Translations under genes and position numbers: made by a program
The notes under the pieces: generated by a model
Seen by the model: the letters and a program-made list of their open reading frames with translations, nothing else
Database searches by the model: none
What the model was told of the DNA's origin: nothing
In this document: one piece after another, positions 47,960 through 57,276 of the stretch
Position numbering within the stretch: the stretch's first letter is position 1
How the letters are laid out: each line of letters begins with the position of its first letter
Source of the DNA: Phaeobacter gallaeciensis DSM 26640
Lineage (GTDB): Bacteria > Pseudomonadota > Alphaproteobacteria > Rhodobacterales > Rhodobacteraceae
Assembly (NCBI RefSeq): GCF_000511385.1
Contig: NC_023137.1
Location: forward strand, 2,425,001 to 2,489,000
Length of the DNA stretch: 64,000 nt
Direction: 5' to 3'

Positions 47960-49315
47960 ATGAGCACCGCCCTCGTCATTCTGGCCGCAGGCAAAGGCAC
48001 CCGGATGAACTCCGACCTGCCCAAGGTTTTGCATCCCATTGCCCACGCCCCAATGCTGGAACACGCGCTGTCCGCAGGGCGCACGCTTGCCCCGGAGCGC
48101 ACGATTGTTGTGGCCGGTCACGGGGCAGACTACGTGCGCGCCGTGATGGCCGAAATCGACGAAGAGGCTGAAATTGTTGTTCAGGAAGAACAGCTTGGCA
48201 CCGCACATGCGGTTGCGCAAGCCCGTGACGCCTTGTCCGATTTCGAGGGTGATATCGTCGTGCTTTATGGCGACACGCCCTTCGTCAGCGCTGAGACACT
48301 GCAGCGGATGCTGGCCGCACGACAGAACGCCGATCTGGTGGTGCTTGGCTTCACTGCGGCTGATCCCGCGCGCTACGGCCGATTGGTCATGGAGGGCGAC
48401 AGCCTTGAGCGGATTGTCGAATATAAAGACGCAACCGAGGCAGAGCGGGCGATTGATTTCTGCAACTCAGGCCTGATGGCAGGCAATGCGGCGCAGATGT
48501 TTGCGCTGATCGACCGGGTTGATAGCGCCAATGCCTCGGGTGAATATTATCTCACCGATCTGGTGGAACTGGCACGCACCGATGGGCTGCGGGTCACAGC
48601 CGTGTCCTGTGACGAGGGTGAGACTCTTGGCATCAACTCCCGCGCTGATCTGGCCCGTGCGGATCGCGTTTTCCAACAGCGCAAACGCGCCGAGCTGATG
48701 GCCGATGGTGTTACGCTGATGGACCCTGAGACCGTCTACCTGGCCTTCGACACGGTTATCGGTCGCGACACGATCATCGAACCCAATGTCGTATTCGGCC
48801 CAGAGGTCACGGTGGAAAGCGGTGTGTTTATCCGGGCCTTCTCCCATTTTGAGGGCTGCCATATCTCGCGCGGCTCCAAGGTGGGTCCCTACGCCCGCCT
48901 GCGTCCTGGTGCGGAGCTGGCCGAGAACACCCACATCGGCAATTTCGTGGAAATCAAAAACGCCGAAATCGCCGAGGGAGCAAAGGTCAATCACCTGAGT
49001 TACATTGGCGATGCCAGCGTGGGCGCAGCGACCAACATCGGCGCGGGCACCATTACCTGCAACTACGACGGCGTGATGAAACATCGCACCGAAATCGGCG
49101 CCGGGACCTTTATCGGCTCCAACACCATGCTGGTCGCCCCGGTCCGCATTGGCAATGAAGCCATGACCGCGACAGGTGCTGTCGTCACCAAATCAGTTGA
49201 GGACGGCGCGTTGGCCATTGCCCGCACGGAACAACAGAACAAACCCGGCCGCGCGCGCAAGCTGATGGATATGCTGCGCGCCAAGAAAGCCCGCCTGAGC
49301 AAAGGAGCCGAATAA
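47960..49315 (+). CDS. glmU: Bifunctional UDP-GlcNAc pyrophosphorylase / glucosamine-1-phosphate acetyltransferase
   Basis: A 451-residue enzyme making UDP-N-acetylglucosamine for peptidoglycan and lipopolysaccharide. The N-terminal nucleotidyltransferase starts LAAGKGTRMNSDLPKVLHP and contains QLGTAHAVAQA and VLYGDTPF. The C-terminal half is a left-handed beta-helix with IGNFVEIKNAEI, VNHLSYIGDASVG and NIGAGTITCNYDG, carrying the acetyltransferase site. Its stop shares one base with the glmS start (TAATG), so both steps are encoded together. Confidence 0.97.
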   Translation: MSTALVILAAGKGTRMNSDLPKVLHPIAHAPMLEHALSAGRTLAPERTIVVAGHGADYVRAVMAEIDEEAEIVVQEEQLGTAHAVAQARDALSDFEGDIVVLYGDTPFVSAETLQRMLAARQNADLVVLGFTAADPARYGRLVMEGDSLERIVEYKDATEAERAIDFCNSGLMAGNAAQMFALIDRVDSANASGEYYLTDLVELARTDGLRVTAVSCDEGETLGINSRADLARADRVFQQRKRAELMADGVTLMDPETVYLAFDTVIGRDTIIEPNVVFGPEVTVESGVFIRAFSHFEGCHISRGSKVGPYARLRPGAELAENTHIGNFVEIKNAEIAEGAKVNHLSYIGDASVGAATNIGAGTITCNYDGVMKHRTEIGAGTFIGSNTMLVAPVRIGNEAMTATGAVVTKSVEDGALAIARTEQQNKPGRARKLMDMLRAKKARLSKGAE

Positions 49316-51123
49316 TGTGTGGCATCGTCGGCGTTCTTGGCAATCACGAAGCAGCCCCCATTCTGGTTGAGGCGCTGAAGCGGCTTGAATATCGCGGCTA
49401 TGACAGCGCGGGCATCGCCACGGTCAACGGTGGCGCGCTGGACCGTCGCCGCGCCGTTGGCAAACTGGTGAACCTCTCCGATCTGCTGGTGCATGAACCT
49501 CTGCCCGGCAAATCCGGCATTGGTCACACCCGCTGGGCCACCCATGGTGCGCCAACAGTCGGCAATGCCCACCCCCACCGGGCCGGTGACGTCGCGGTTG
49601 TCCACAATGGCATCATCGAGAATTTCAAGGATCTGCGCGACGAGTTGGCTCAGAAAGGCATCACCTTTCAGACAGATACGGATACCGAAACGGTTGCCCT
49701 CCTTTGCGAGGCCCTGATCCGCGATGGCAGGTCTCCGGTGGAGGCCGCGCGTGAAACCGTCGCGCGGCTGGAGGGGGCCTTCGCGCTGGCTTTCCTCTTT
49801 GAGGGCGAAGAGGATCTGATGATCGCCACCCGCAAGGGATCGCCCCTGGCAATCGGCCATGGTGACGGTGAGATGTTTGTTGGCTCCGACGCCATTGCGC
49901 TCGCGCCCTTCACCGATCAGATCACCTATCTGGAGGAAGGCGATTTTGCCGTCCTGACGCGCCGCAGCCTTGAGATCCGGGATCAGCGCGGCGCCATTGC
50001 CAACCGCGAGAAACGCCAGATACAGCTGGCCAATGCCCGCGTCGACAAGGACGGCCACAAGCACTTCATGGCCAAGGAAATCGCCGAGCAGCCGGTGGCC
50101 ATTGACCGCGCGCTGAAGGCCTACCTGAGCGATGACGGACAGCTGGCGCTCCCGGCAGAACTTGATTTCACCAAGATCGAGCGATTGACAATGGTGGCCT
50201 GCGGCACCGCGTTTTATGCCTGCATGGTTGCGAAATACTGGTTCGAACAAATCGCCCGGATGCCGGTTGAGGTCGATGTCGCCTCCGAATTCCGCTACCG
50301 CGAGCCTCCCGTTTCAGAGAAGACGCTGGCCCTGTTTGTCTCGCAGTCGGGCGAGACCGCCGACACGCTGGCGGCGCTGCGTTACATGGACGGCAAAGCA
50401 CAGCAGATCGTCGGGCTGGTCAACGTCCCCGAAAGCTCCATCGCGCGCGAAAGCGATGTGGTGCTGCCGCTGCACGCGGGCCCTGAGATTTCCGTTGCTT
50501 CGACCAAGGCGTTCACCTGTCAGCTGTCGATCCTTCTGCTGCTGGCCTTGCGCGCGGCTGAGCAACGTGGCCTACCCCTGCCGGAGGGCATGCCTGCCGA
50601 TCTGCGCGCCCTGCCCGGGCTGATTCACCAATCGCTGGCAGGAGAGAAGCAAATCACCGCCTCAGCCCGCGGGCTGGCCAAGGCGCAGGACATTATCTTC
50701 CTGGGGCGCGGGCAGCTCTATCCGCTGGCGCTGGAAGGCGCGCTGAAACTCAAAGAGCTGAGCTATATCCACGCAGAAGGCTATGCCAGTGGCGAGTTGA
50801 AACACGGGCCTATCGCCCTCATCGACGAAAAGGTGCCGGTGGTGGTCCTCGCCCCCCGCGACGCCCTGTTCGACAAGACCGTCTCCAACATGCAGGAGGT
50901 GATGGCGCGCGGCGGTAAGGTGATCCTCGTGACGGATGCCGAAGGGGCTAAAATCGCGGGCGATGGCACCCATGAGGTGATCGTAATGCCGCAAGTGCCC
51001 GACACGCTGGCGCCGATCCTCTACGCCGTACCGGCACAGCAGATCGCCTATTACACCGCAATAGCCAAGGGCACGGATGTCGACCAGCCACGCAACCTTG
51101 CCAAATCGGTGACCGTGGAATGA
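49315..51123 (+). CDS. glmS: Glutamine-fructose-6-phosphate aminotransferase (isomerizing)
   Basis: A 602-residue enzyme making glucosamine 6-phosphate from fructose 6-phosphate and glutamine. The catalytic Cys2 is at the N-terminus (MCGIVGVLGN). The glutaminase domain has GHTRWATHGAP, and two SIS isomerase domains follow with SQSGETADTLAALR and the C-terminal LAKSVTVE. No ribozyme-like leader is present, as expected outside Gram-positives. Operon partner of glmU; the downstream AlkD-like gene overlaps its stop. Confidence 0.97.
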   Translation: MCGIVGVLGNHEAAPILVEALKRLEYRGYDSAGIATVNGGALDRRRAVGKLVNLSDLLVHEPLPGKSGIGHTRWATHGAPTVGNAHPHRAGDVAVVHNGIIENFKDLRDELAQKGITFQTDTDTETVALLCEALIRDGRSPVEAARETVARLEGAFALAFLFEGEEDLMIATRKGSPLAIGHGDGEMFVGSDAIALAPFTDQITYLEEGDFAVLTRRSLEIRDQRGAIANREKRQIQLANARVDKDGHKHFMAKEIAEQPVAIDRALKAYLSDDGQLALPAELDFTKIERLTMVACGTAFYACMVAKYWFEQIARMPVEVDVASEFRYREPPVSEKTLALFVSQSGETADTLAALRYMDGKAQQIVGLVNVPESSIARESDVVLPLHAGPEISVASTKAFTCQLSILLLLALRAAEQRGLPLPEGMPADLRALPGLIHQSLAGEKQITASARGLAKAQDIIFLGRGQLYPLALEGALKLKELSYIHAEGYASGELKHGPIALIDEKVPVVVLAPRDALFDKTVSNMQEVMARGGKVILVTDAEGAKIAGDGTHEVIVMPQVPDTLAPILYAVPAQQIAYYTAIAKGTDVDQPRNLAKSVTVE

Positions 51124-51860
51124 GCCGGCTGACGATCGAGGTGGCCTTGGCCGCGCTAGAGAACGCCGCAGAGCCTGCGCGCGCAGCCCAGATGACGAGC
51201 TACCACAAGCAAAAGCGACGGGTGCTGGGGGTTCCAAATCCCGTCATCAACAGCCTCAGCCAGGAGTGGCGCCAGCAACTGACCGCAGAAGGAGACGGCG
51301 TAGCAGCCCGCTGCGCGCTGGCGCAGGAGCTCTGGGCCAGCGATGTGTTCGAAGCCCGGATCGCAGCGGCGAAGCTGCTCACCCAGGCGCGGATCAAGGA
51401 AGACGCGGAGGTCTGGGAACTTCTGCAAAGCTGGCTAGCGGATTTTGACAGCTGGGCCATTGCCGACCACGCTGCCTCGGCCATCCAGAAACGGCTTCAG
51501 GCGCAGCCTGAGCGGCTGGACACAGTTGAGGGCTGGACGGCCAGCGATCATATGTGGACCCGCCGCGCCGCATTGGTTTCGACCCTGCCATGGGCGAAAC
51601 TGCCAAACCCGAAAGCCGAAGAACTGGCCACGCGTGAGCGGATCCTCGGCTGGGCAGCGACCTATGTGCCGGATCGCAACTGGTTCATTCAGAAAGCCAT
51701 CGCCTGGTGGCTCCGTGACCTCAGCAAACATGACGCTGACCGCAGCAGCGCGTTTCTGGCCGAACATGGCGCTGCGATGAAACCCTTTGCCCGCAAGGAA
51801 GCTGCGAAATACCTGCCTGCCTCCGAAAGCGATCCAACAGGGGCGCGAGCCGCACAGTAG
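51120..51860 (+). CDS. AlkD-like DNA alkylation repair protein
   Basis: A 246-residue HEAT-repeat protein of the AlkD family, near the usual AlkD size. Family stretches are KQKRRVLGVPNPVINSLSQEW, ARIAAAKLLTQ, DFDSWAIADHAASAIQ, DHMWTRRAALVSTLPWAK and NWFIQKAIAWWLRDLSKHD. AlkD-type enzymes release bulky or positively charged alkylated bases without base flipping. The start overlaps the glmS stop (ATGA), so it is co-translated with cell wall precursor genes. The second AlkD-like gene of the window is at 5068-6192. Confidence 0.88.
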   Translation: MSRLTIEVALAALENAAEPARAAQMTSYHKQKRRVLGVPNPVINSLSQEWRQQLTAEGDGVAARCALAQELWASDVFEARIAAAKLLTQARIKEDAEVWELLQSWLADFDSWAIADHAASAIQKRLQAQPERLDTVEGWTASDHMWTRRAALVSTLPWAKLPNPKAEELATRERILGWAATYVPDRNWFIQKAIAWWLRDLSKHDADRSSAFLAEHGAAMKPFARKEAAKYLPASESDPTGARAAQ

Positions 51861-51886
51861 TTAGCCATACAAGACGGCGACACACA

Positions 51887-51926
51887 AAACAAAAGGCGCG
51901 AGGGCAGACCATCGCGCCTTTTGTTT
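51887..51926. terminator. Bidirectional terminator between alkD-like and lipoprotein genes
   Basis: AAACAAAAGGCGCGA (51887-51901) pairs perfectly with TCGCGCCTTTTGTTT (51912-51926) around a 10-base loop. A T run ends the hairpin in both directions, which fits the convergent genes on either side. Confidence 0.85.
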
Positions 51927-51942
51927 GCATCCATGCGGTCCG

Positions 51943-52416
51943 TCAGGCTGCCGGCAGCACCTGCACCTCGACCAGCTCAGTCAGCGGCAATCCAAGCGCC
52001 CGCATGGCATCAATCGACAACCGGCTGCCCGCGCCGGTATCGCCACCGATGGGCCGCAGGGTCAGCGTAACTTCAGTGCCGCGCGGCGAACGCACGCGGG
52101 CAACCTGCGGGCTATCAACCAGCGGCGTCTCCATCCAGAGCCCCGATTGCGACGGATCGCCGAGGCTGGCAACGGTTGAGGCACGCCCGGTATAGCCAGA
52201 GGCGGTCCCCGCAGAGGCCACCTGCTGGCCACCCGTGCCGTCCAACGGGGTTTGCTCGACACCCGGGGCCAGCGGTACGCTCCCCGCCGTATCATCGACC
52301 GGATCAGCAACCGGAGCGGCGGAGCGTTGCCCACCCAAGACGGAGGAATTCCACTGCAACGGGCCGCAGGCCCCAAGCAGCACGACAGAAGACAGGATCA
52401 AAACAGAATAACGCAT
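51943..52416 (-). CDS. Predicted lipoprotein of unknown function
   Basis: A 157-residue protein starting [20 protein letters not shown], a lipoprotein signal with lipobox LGAC (Cys17). A low-complexity Gly/Ala/Pro-rich linker to about residue 75 is followed by a conserved-looking C-terminal domain with [20 protein letters not shown] and [25 protein letters not shown] cannot name the family with confidence; the C-terminal part may be a small beta-barrel. The gene is convergent with the alkD-like gene and divergent from moaA. Confidence 0.75.
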   Translation of the reverse strand: MRYSVLILSSVVLLGACGPLQWNSSVLGGQRSAAPVADPVDDTAGSVPLAPGVEQTPLDGTGGQQVASAGTASGYTGRASTVASLGDPSQSGLWMETPLVDSPQVARVRSPRGTEVTLTLRPIGGDTGAGSRLSIDAMRALGLPLTELVEVQVLPAA

Positions 52417-52518
52417 AGCGTGACACTAGCTCTGGCCTCACAGCTTTGCCAGCGGCAATCCGACCCTCAGCCAAACTCAGCCCTTGCCGCAAGCCCGCCC
52501 CCGCTTTACCTAGTAAGG

Positions 52519-53526
52519 ATGACTGCTCCGCTTATCGATCCCTTCGCCCGCGCCATCACCTACCTGCGTGTCTCGGTCACCGACCGCTGCGATTTTCGCT
52601 GCGTTTACTGCATGTCCGAGAACATGACCTTCTTACCTAAGAAGGAGCTGCTGACGCTGGAAGAGCTGGACCGGATGTGCTCAACCTTCGTCAATCTGGG
52701 TGTTGAGAAACTGCGCATTACCGGGGGCGAACCGCTGGTGCGTCGGGGCATCATGACCTTCTTCCGCTCCATGACACGCCATCTCGAAAGTGGCGCGCTG
52801 AAGGAGCTGACGCTGACCACCAATGGCTCCCAGCTGGAGAAATATGCCCAAGACCTCTACGACGCAGGTGTCCGACGGGTGAATGTTTCGCTTGATACCA
52901 TTGATGAGGGAAAGTTCGCCGACATCACCCGCTGGGGCCGCCTGCCGCAGGTGCTGCGCGGGATTGATGCCGCCCAAAAGGCCGGTCTGCGGATCAAGAT
53001 CAACGCCGTCGCCCTTAAAGGCTTCAACGAAGACGAGTTGTCCGCCATTACTCGCTGGTGCGCAGAACGAGATATGGATCTCACCTGGATTGAGGTCATG
53101 CCGATGGGCGATATCGGCAATGAAAACCGTCTCGGGCAGTATTGGTCTCTGAAAGATGTGCGCCGCGCCTATGACGACCACTACAACGTCACCGATCTGG
53201 CGGAGCGCACGGGCGGACCGGCACGCTATGTCCGGTTGGAAGAAACCGGCCAGAAAATCGGCTTCATCACACCGCTGTCCCATAACTTCTGCGAAAGCTG
53301 TAACCGGGTGCGCCTCACCTGCACGGGGGAGCTGTACATGTGTCTGGGCCAGGAAGACATGGCAGACCTGCGTGCCCCGCTGCGCGATCATCCCAAAAAT
53401 GACCAGGCGCTGGAAGATGCGATCCGTGCCGCGATCACCCTGAAACCCAAAGGTCATGATTTCGACTATTCGCGGCAGAAACTCGACGGGCAAATGCCCC
53501 GTCACATGAGCCATACCGGCGGCTGA
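52519..53526 (+). CDS. moaA: GTP 3',8-cyclase, molybdenum cofactor synthesis
   Basis: A 335-residue radical SAM enzyme that starts molybdopterin synthesis by converting GTP to the 3',8-cyclo product. The SAM [4Fe-4S] motif C24-x3-C28-x2-C31 is in [11 protein letters not shown]. The C-terminal cluster ligands are in [19 protein letters not shown], and the protein ends in the required double glycine (SHTGG). The ATG at 52519 is the family start, although its AAGG site is unusually close. No other molybdenum cofactor gene is in the window. Confidence 0.96.
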   Translation: MTAPLIDPFARAITYLRVSVTDRCDFRCVYCMSENMTFLPKKELLTLEELDRMCSTFVNLGVEKLRITGGEPLVRRGIMTFFRSMTRHLESGALKELTLTTNGSQLEKYAQDLYDAGVRRVNVSLDTIDEGKFADITRWGRLPQVLRGIDAAQKAGLRIKINAVALKGFNEDELSAITRWCAERDMDLTWIEVMPMGDIGNENRLGQYWSLKDVRRAYDDHYNVTDLAERTGGPARYVRLEETGQKIGFITPLSHNFCESCNRVRLTCTGELYMCLGQEDMADLRAPLRDHPKNDQALEDAIRAAITLKPKGHDFDYSRQKLDGQMPRHMSHTGG

Positions 53527-53527
53527 G

Positions 53528-54871
53528 ATGACCAGCCCCAGGACCAGCGCTCCGTCGCTGCTGTTTCACCTCTATCGCGGCATCACCGCGGCGGTGACGC
53601 CTTTTGCCTATCGCAAGGTGGCGGGAAAGCTCGCCAATCACGGTGTCTCACCCGCACGCCAGCGCGAACGGCTGGGCTATGCGAGCCAGCCGCGCCCAAC
53701 ACCACAGACCCCGGATGGCCACCCTGCTCCGCTGATCTGGTTTCACGGGGCCTCCGTCGGCGAAAGCCTCGCAGCGCTGAGCCTGATCGACAAACTGAGC
53801 CCACGCTTGCCCGGGGCCGAATTCCTGCTCACGTCTGGCACGGCCAGCTCGGCTGAGATGATGGCGAAACGGATGCCCGGACATTGCCGCCACCAGTTTG
53901 CGCCGCTGGACGCCACCGCACCGGTGCGCCGGTTCCTGCGTCACTGGCAGCCCGATGCGGCGCTCTTTGTCGAAAGCGAGCTGTGGCCGGTAACGCTGGA
54001 CGCGGCCAAACGTTCCGGCGTGCGGCTGGCACTGGTCAATGCCCGGCTTTCGGCCCGCTCCATCGCGCGGTGGAAATCCAAACCGGCAACCGCAGCCTTT
54101 GTCATGCAGCATTTCGATGTGTTGCTCAGCCAGAACCCGCAAATGGGCCAGAGCCTGACCGACCTTGGCGCCCCAGCTGATCGCGTTCATCCCAGCGGCA
54201 ACCTGAAGGCCGGCTCCGCACCGCTGCCTGTCGATCAGACCGTCCTCGCCTCAGTTCAGGCCGAGCTGGGAGCGCGCCCGGTCTGGATCGCAAGCTCCAC
54301 CCACCGTGGCGAAGAGGAGACCGTGATTGCGGCTCATAAGGCATTGCTGGCCGAGACCCCCAATCTCTGCCTGCTGCTGGCTCCGCGTCACCCGGAGCGC
54401 GCTGACGAGATTGCCGCGCTGATCGAAGAGGCCGACCTCAGCGTTGCCCGTCGCAGCGCAGGCGACGCCCTCACCCCTGACACGCAGGTCTATCTGGCCG
54501 ACACGCTGGGCGAAGTCGGGACTTGGTATGCGCTATCGCCAATCGTGTTTCTAGGCGGCTCTCTTGCCCCCATCGGCGGGCATAATCCCTTTGAAGTGGC
54601 GCAGGCCGGCGCCGCCGTGATCACCGGGCCGGGCTATTCCAACTTTGCCGAGACCTACCCGCCGCTGATCGACGCCGGTGGCGCGGTTGAGGTTAGCGAC
54701 GCCCCAACGTTGGCAGGGGCAGTCCAGCATTGGTTGACGGATGACACCGCCCTTAACACGGCTCGCACTGCTGCGCGCGGGGTGGTCGAGGCACAGGCGG
54801 CAGCGCTTGATGGCGTGGTTGATCTGTTGATCAGTCAACTGGCCCTTGCACCGACGCCGCGAGACAACTGA
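53528..54871 (+). CDS. waaA: 3-deoxy-D-manno-octulosonic acid (Kdo) transferase
   Basis: A 447-residue GT-B glycosyltransferase that adds Kdo to lipid A precursor at the inner membrane. An N-terminal hydrophobic anchor region is followed by IWFHGASVGESLAALSLID (catalytic Glu region), ESELWPVTLDAAKRSGVRLALVNARLS, ASSTHRGEEE and SPIVFLGGSLAPIGGHNPFEVA, all WaaA signatures. It starts one base after the moaA stop and is followed after 13 bases by a glycosyltransferase gene. Confidence 0.95.
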   Translation: MTSPRTSAPSLLFHLYRGITAAVTPFAYRKVAGKLANHGVSPARQRERLGYASQPRPTPQTPDGHPAPLIWFHGASVGESLAALSLIDKLSPRLPGAEFLLTSGTASSAEMMAKRMPGHCRHQFAPLDATAPVRRFLRHWQPDAALFVESELWPVTLDAAKRSGVRLALVNARLSARSIARWKSKPATAAFVMQHFDVLLSQNPQMGQSLTDLGAPADRVHPSGNLKAGSAPLPVDQTVLASVQAELGARPVWIASSTHRGEEETVIAAHKALLAETPNLCLLLAPRHPERADEIAALIEEADLSVARRSAGDALTPDTQVYLADTLGEVGTWYALSPIVFLGGSLAPIGGHNPFEVAQAGAAVITGPGYSNFAETYPPLIDAGGAVEVSDAPTLAGAVQHWLTDDTALNTARTAARGVVEAQAAALDGVVDLLISQLALAPTPRDN

Positions 54872-54884
54872 TTGGAACCCTCGG

Positions 54885-55928
54885 ATGGCTGACCTCCTTG
54901 TCACCAATTTCAATCGCAATTTCACCGGTGTCTCGGCGACCGCTGCAAATGTGATCCGCCAGCAGGCACAGCGCTATGACATGGCGCTGGTCGGACGTCC
55001 CCTGCCTGGTTGCCCGGATCCGATCAGCATCTCCGCCGCCCGCGCCGCATCACGCCTACATGACCCGTCCCGCCCTTTTGCCATCTGGCATGTGCGCCGC
55101 AACACCGAAATGCGCGCCGCGATCTGGGCGCGCGACGTCCTGCGCCTGCCGGTGCGGATTGTCTTCACCTCGGCGGCGCAACGGCGGCATTCTGCCTTTC
55201 CGCGCTGGCTGATCTCGCGCATGGATGCGGTGATTGCCACCACCGAAGCCGCCGCAACCTATGTCCCCCATGTGCGTGCTGTGGTGCCGCATGGGGTCGA
55301 CACCGATCTCTTTACACCGGCGGAGAACCGCAGCTCGGCGTGGGCCGCACTTGGCTACGGCGGCCAGCAGGGGATTGCCACCGTCGGGCGTATTCGCCCG
55401 GAGAAAGGCACCGACCTGTTCGTCGACGCCATGCTGCGCCTCTTGCCGAAACACCCCGGCGCGGTCGCACTGGTGATCGGGCGTGCCGCGCGGGAGCATC
55501 AGGGATTTATGAAAGGCTTGCAGGCAAAGATCGCCGCAGCGGGCCTTAGCGAACGCATTCTCTTTCCTGGTGAAATCCCCGCAAGCGATCTGCCACGCGT
55601 GATGCGGGCGCTGTCGCTGGTGATGCAGCTGCCCCGCTACGAAGGCTACGGCATGGCCCCGCTGGAGGGGTTGGCCAGTGCTGTGCCCTTTGTCGGCTCG
55701 GACACCGGATATTACCGCGCATTTTCAGCGCAGGGCACCGTCGGTACCGTAGTGCCGCTGGAGGCCGCAGAAGCAGCAGCTGACGCCGCTGGTCAGTTTC
55801 TGTCGACGCCGGAGAGGCTGTTCCAACAGGGAAAAGCTGGCCGCGATCTGGCGGTCCACGCCTTCAGCGCCCGTGCGGAGGCCGATGGAATCGACGCCGT
55901 CTATCAGGACCTCTGGTCCGCAAGCTAA
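54885..55928 (+). CDS. Family 4 glycosyltransferase, probable lipopolysaccharide core enzyme
   Basis: A 347-residue GT-B enzyme. It begins MADLLVTNFNRNFTGVSATAANV and has the acceptor-domain end VVPHGVDTDLFTPAEN. The C-terminal donor domain includes VGRIRPEKGTDLFVDAML and LPRYEGYGMAPLEGLASAVPFV, where the E-x7-E retaining GT4 motif is visible. Next to waaA it fits the alphaproteobacterial core mannosyltransferase LpcC-type proteins; the exact sugar is inference. The ATG at 54885 is chosen at the family N-terminus. Confidence 0.87.
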   Translation: MADLLVTNFNRNFTGVSATAANVIRQQAQRYDMALVGRPLPGCPDPISISAARAASRLHDPSRPFAIWHVRRNTEMRAAIWARDVLRLPVRIVFTSAAQRRHSAFPRWLISRMDAVIATTEAAATYVPHVRAVVPHGVDTDLFTPAENRSSAWAALGYGGQQGIATVGRIRPEKGTDLFVDAMLRLLPKHPGAVALVIGRAAREHQGFMKGLQAKIAAAGLSERILFPGEIPASDLPRVMRALSLVMQLPRYEGYGMAPLEGLASAVPFVGSDTGYYRAFSAQGTVGTVVPLEAAEAAADAAGQFLSTPERLFQQGKAGRDLAVHAFSARAEADGIDAVYQDLWSAS

Positions 55929-55958
55929 GCGCGAGCAGGCTTTCCCCTAGATAACGCC

Positions 55959-55993
55959 AAAAAAAATCGCCTGCCCACACCAGGACAGGCGAT
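55959..55993 (-). terminator. Terminator of the amidohydrolase cluster
   Basis: On the minus strand ATCGCCTG (55993-55986) pairs with CAGGCGAT (55973-55966) across a 12-base loop, followed by a run of seven or more T (complement of A near 55959-55966). It lies about 30 bases after the stop of the last amidohydrolase gene. The hairpin may also slow transcription from the plus strand, but without a T run there. Confidence 0.75.
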
Positions 55994-56021
55994 CCTCTTA
56001 ACTGGTCTCTCGCCTCAGTGA

Positions 56022-57185
56022 TCAGGCGGCGGGCATCCGCTGTTCGACAATTTCGGCCCACCAGCTGCACCCAGCAGGAATGGCCTCATCGTTGAAGTTG
56101 TACTCCGGGTGGTGAACGGCAGCGGTATCGCCATTGCCGACCAGGATATAGGCGCCGGGACGCTCTTCCAGCATGAAGGCGAAATCTTCGCCGCCCATCA
56201 CAAGGGGCGCATCATCGCAGCCACCAGAGATATCCCGCGCCACCTTTGCGGCAAACTCGGTCTGTTCGTCATGGTTCACCATCACCGGATATCCACGATG
56301 ATAGGTGACATCCGCCGTGCCGCCAAAGGTCGCGGCAATGCCATCGCAAATCTCATTGATCCGCTTCTCCGCGAGATCACGCATTTCACCCGACATGGTG
56401 CGCACAGTTCCCTTGATCTGAACACTCTGCGGGATGACGTTGAACGCCTTGGAGGAGGTCTCAAATGAGGTCACCGAGACAACGATCTGATGCACGGGGT
56501 CGGCGTTACGCGAGGCGATGGTCTGCAGTGCAAGTACGGCCTGCGCCGACATCACGGTGGTGTCGATGGTTTCCTGAGGCTTCGCCGCGTGACCGCCGCG
56601 TCCTTCAAAGGTGATATCAAACTGATCGGTCGCCGCAAAAAACGCGCCCGGACGGATTGCGAAGGAGCCAACCGGACGGCCCGGCCAGTTGTGCATGCCG
56701 TAGACTTCCTGGATGTTCCAGCGATCCATCATACCGTCGTCACACATTTCCTTGCCGCCACCGCCGCCTTCTTCAGCGGGCTGGAAAATCACCACCACGG
56801 TGCCATCAAAGTTGCGGGTCTCGGACAGGTATTTGGCCGCCCCCAACAGCATTGCAGTATGGCCATCGTGGCCACAGGCGTGCATCGCGCCATCGGTCTT
56901 GGAGGCATAGTCCAGACCGGTCTGTTCGTGGATCGGCAGCGCGTCCATATCGGCGCGCAGGCCGATCACCTTGCCGGAACTGTCAGACTTGCCCTTGATC
57001 ACCCCCACAACGCCGGTGCGGCCGATGCCGGTGACAATCTCGTCGCAGCCAAACTCTCTCAGCTTCTCCGCAACCAGCGCGCTGGTGCGATGGGTCTCAA
57101 ACAGAATTTCAGGGTTCTCGTGGATATCACGGCGCCAGGCGGTGACTTCGCCTTGCAGTTCGGCAAAACGGTTTTTCACAGGCAT
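56022..57185 (-). CDS. M20D amidohydrolase, tandem copy 1
   Basis: A 387-residue dinuclear metal hydrolase of the hippurate hydrolase/N-acyl-L-amino acid amidohydrolase type. Metal and catalytic features are AMHACGHDGHTAM (C104, H106), FQPAEEGG (E138, E139), YGMHNWPGRPVG, and GGEDFAFMLEERPGA with HHPEYNFND near the end. A dimerisation lid domain sits between. The ATG at 57185 is preceded by AAGGA; the upstream extension is rejected. It lies downstream of two paralogues and is strikingly similar to copy 2 from its first residues (MPVKNRF). The likely substrate is N-acylated amino acids. Confidence 0.9.
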   Translation of the reverse strand: MPVKNRFAELQGEVTAWRRDIHENPEILFETHRTSALVAEKLREFGCDEIVTGIGRTGVVGVIKGKSDSSGKVIGLRADMDALPIHEQTGLDYASKTDGAMHACGHDGHTAMLLGAAKYLSETRNFDGTVVVIFQPAEEGGGGGKEMCDDGMMDRWNIQEVYGMHNWPGRPVGSFAIRPGAFFAATDQFDITFEGRGGHAAKPQETIDTTVMSAQAVLALQTIASRNADPVHQIVVSVTSFETSSKAFNVIPQSVQIKGTVRTMSGEMRDLAEKRINEICDGIAATFGGTADVTYHRGYPVMVNHDEQTEFAAKVARDISGGCDDAPLVMGGEDFAFMLEERPGAYILVGNGDTAAVHHPEYNFNDEAIPAGCSWWAEIVEQRMPAA

Positions 57186-57276
57186 GGTAAGGTCCTTTTT
57201 CTCTATCAATGCGCTGACGATCTTGGTCCGCGCTGTTTTCAGTTGAATGACGGTTGATGCAGACAACACTTTCCAA

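Noticed and set aside
49200..49330. glmS ribozyme or riboswitch before glmS
   Set aside because: glmS starts inside the stop codon of glmU, leaving no leader for such an element.
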